A stretch of DNA of 6,264 nucleotides from Propionibacterium sp. (GTDB lineage Bacteria > Actinomycetota > Actinomycetes > Actinomycetales > Actinomycetaceae): positions 1 to 6,264 of the forward strand of contig JAKECL010000129.1 of assembly GCA_030460725.1 (NCBI GenBank), in the 5' to 3' direction. Position numbers and translations under genes: made by a program. Below the pieces are notes generated by a model. That model ran no database searches. It was not told the origin of the DNA and saw nothing but the letters and a program-made list of their open reading frames with translations. Of this stretch, positions 4,963 to 6,264 are shown one piece after another (position 1 is the stretch's first letter; every line of letters begins with the position of its first letter).

Positions 4963-6177
4963 GTCCCCCGTGCGACGCGCCTCCCGGATCCCCAGATACT
5001 TCGCCAGGGAGAGTTCCGCGACGGAGTCGATGACCATGAGCGCGCCGAGCACGCCGCCGACCTTCGTCCACCCGCTGCGCGGCTTCTCGGAGCGCACCGC
5101 CAGGGCAACCAGGGTCGCACCGGTGGCAGCCTCCAGGCTCGCACCGACGCGCACCACCCAGGGGCGCTTCACGGCCGTCGTGTGGTAGGCGTCCCAGATC
5201 TGGTAGGTCGGTGAGTCCGGCTCCGTCAGCATGATGTCCACGCTGCGGCCGATGGCGTTGGAGATGCCGCGCGCCAGGTGCACCTCGGCACCGGGCACCT
5301 GATCCAGGGGCGTGGTTCCGGTGAGGAAGGCGGCGACGCCCTCGCCCAGTCCCAGCGCACGCACGGCAGCACGGACTGCGGCCACGCCCTCCAGGTCCGC
5401 TGCAGCGGCGAATGCATCGGCATCGGCACCGGGAACGTGGGAGGCGATGGACACCAGGTCGTCATGGTCCCCGACCAGTGCGATCACCGATCCGGGCACG
5501 GTCGCCGCGTCGGCATGGGCTCCGGGCACGGTCGCCGCGTCGGCATGGGCTCCGGGGACGACCTGGATCCGCATGCCCCAGTTGTGGGAGACGACGTTCT
5601 CCGGGTCGTCATCGGTGACCAGGAACGCCTGGAACTCTCCGTCGGTCACCGACAGCGAGACCAGGGGCACGTCACCGAAGTTCCATCCCGTGCGCTCAGG
5701 GGGCAACTCCGCAAGCAGGACACGTTGACCATCCGCGACCTCGATGTCCGCGATGTCCACACCCTCCAGGGCTGCGAGCAGGGGGACCGAGGACGCAGGA
5801 GTCCGCCCGATCTCCACCACTCGGGAGGACGCGGATGCCTCGCCCTCGTCCGTGGCCCGCTCCAGCGGGGACTCACCCTCGGGCAGGTGATCGGCCGCGC
5901 AGGACCCCAGGCGCACCTCCGCGTCGAAGAGCACCGCGAGATCCTCCGCCAGGGCCTGCAGCTCGACACCCTGACGGGGTTCGGTGTCCTCGGTGCCGAG
6001 GGAGGCGACCTCACCCTCCCGACAGGCCACGACGATGCCGAGCAACTGCGGGGTCCGCTCGAACCACTCCAGCTGGGCGAGGACCTCGCGGGAGGCCAGT
6101 TCGTCGACCACGTCCTGCGGGTCGAGCCCGCGGCTGATGATCATGCCCTCGACGCGTGTCCATCCATTCGCCGTCAT
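4954..6177 (-). CDS. Conserved-looking protein of unknown family (407 aa) with internal tandem repeat
   Basis: I do not recognise the family. The start at ATG 6177 is supported by AAGGGG about 6 bases upstream (minus strand). Codon use is typical high-GC coding and opposing frames show no better candidate. The N-terminal half is acidic (clusters at 54-66, 98-115 and 187-194) with mixed alpha/beta character and no signal peptide. Residues 210-229 are two identical copies of AHADAATVPG, followed by VPGSVIALVG; a related VPGADADAF occurs at 248-256. The region 256-320 is Ala/Gly-rich and probably helical (LEGVAAVRAAVRALGLGEGVAAFL). Two moderately hydrophobic segments, about 340-361 and 370-389, with a basic linker (RSEKPRSGWTK), could form a membrane or amphipathic hairpin near the C-terminus. 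The stop codon lies in the neighbouring G-rich repeat array. It is convergent with ugpQ and has its own upstream region, so it is probably transcribed separately. No function is proposed. Confidence 0.82.
   Translation of the reverse strand: MTANGWTRVEGMIISRGLDPQDVVDELASREVLAQLEWFERTPQLLGIVVACREGEVASLGTEDTEPRQGVELQALAEDLAVLFDAEVRLGSCAADHLPEGESPLERATDEGEASASSRVVEIGRTPASSVPLLAALEGVDIADIEVADGQRVLLAELPPERTGWNFGDVPLVSLSVTDGEFQAFLVTDDDPENVVSHNWGMRIQVVPGAHADAATVPGAHADAATVPGSVIALVGDHDDLVSIASHVPGADADAFAAAADLEGVAAVRAAVRALGLGEGVAAFLTGTTPLDQVPGAEVHLARGISNAIGRSVDIMLTEPDSPTYQIWDAYHTTAVKRPWVVRVGASLEAATGATLVALAVRSEKPRSGWTKVGGVLGALMVIDSVAELSLAKYLGIREARRTGDSA
5491..5556 (-). repeat. Perfect 30-bp tandem duplication inside the unknown gene
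   Basis: Positions 5491-5520 and 5521-5550 are identical over all 30 bases, and the period continues exactly for 6 more bases (to 5556) before diverging. The duplication is in frame and adds ten residues (AHADAATVPG twice, 210-229). Perfect identity, including third codon positions, points to a recent slippage event or copy-number variation. Confidence 0.97.
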
Positions 6178-6218
6178 CGTCGTCCCCTTCGTTGCATTGG
6201 TGGTTCCATCCCATCACG

Positions 6219-6233
6219 CATCCGGTGCGGATG
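6219..6233 (-). promoter_or_regulatory. Short dyad upstream of the unknown gene, possible operator
   Basis: CATCCG (6219-6224) and CGGATG (6228-6233) form a 6-bp inverted repeat around GTG, starting 42 bases upstream of ATG 6177. This is the right place for a repressor site over a promoter. No convincing -10 or -35 boxes are visible in 6178-6264, and a dyad of this size could occur by chance. Confidence 0.3.
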
Positions 6234-6264
6234 TCCTCATTTGGCCCGAATGCGCACCGACCGC

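Noticed and set aside
4868..5188. Plus-strand open frame across the G-rich repeat
   Set aside because: Made of repeat-encoded Val/Arg/Gly sequence and a shadow of the minus-strand gene; no ribosome binding site.

Overview
The window is high-GC DNA that looks like an actinobacterial chromosome, most plausibly Actinomyces/Schaalia-like. The reasons are the strongly GC-biased third codon positions, a PknB-type Ser/Thr kinase, a solo MsiK/UgpC-type sugar ABC ATPase, a DUF4032 protein (a mainly actinobacterial family) and start sites that look leaderless. This assignment is inference from gene content; no rRNA or tRNA is present to confirm it. There are five protein genes and no mobile element, CRISPR array or RNA gene that I can support.

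Layout, left to right. (1) A Ser/Thr protein kinase on the minus strand starts with GTG at 951 and runs off the left edge. Its outermost ~100 bases are almost pure C/G homopolymer and may be a bad contig end. (2) A divergent intergenic region (952-1266) holds an 11-bp inverted repeat around a TTGACA box, probably an operator/promoter. (3) A sugar ABC-transporter ATPase (MsiK/UgpC type, 1267-2397) has no permease or binding-protein genes beside it and is closed by a strong 16-bp hairpin terminator at 2409-2445. (4) A DUF4032 protein (2582-3889) has a lipopolysaccharide-kinase-like N-terminal domain that keeps a full set of kinase catalytic residues. (5) A cytosolic glycerophosphodiester phosphodiesterase of the UgpQ type (3984-4736) follows in the same direction. 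(6) A 217-base convergent gap holds a G-rich short tandem repeat with G-quadruplex potential, which overlaps the stop codon of the next gene. (7) A minus-strand gene of unknown family (6177-4954, 407 aa) carries a perfect in-frame 30-bp tandem duplication.

How the genes may work together. The ATPase would power one or more sugar or glycerol-phosphate importers encoded elsewhere. The phosphodiesterase would release glycerol-3-phosphate from glycerophosphodiesters, so the pair recalls the E. coli ugp system without its permease and binding protein. Two kinase-fold proteins lie on either side of the ATPase, but nothing in the sequence shows a functional link. I see no obvious new multi-gene system. 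The best leads are the DUF4032 kinase-like protein, the inverted repeat upstream of the ATPase, and the two repeat structures in and beside the unknown gene.
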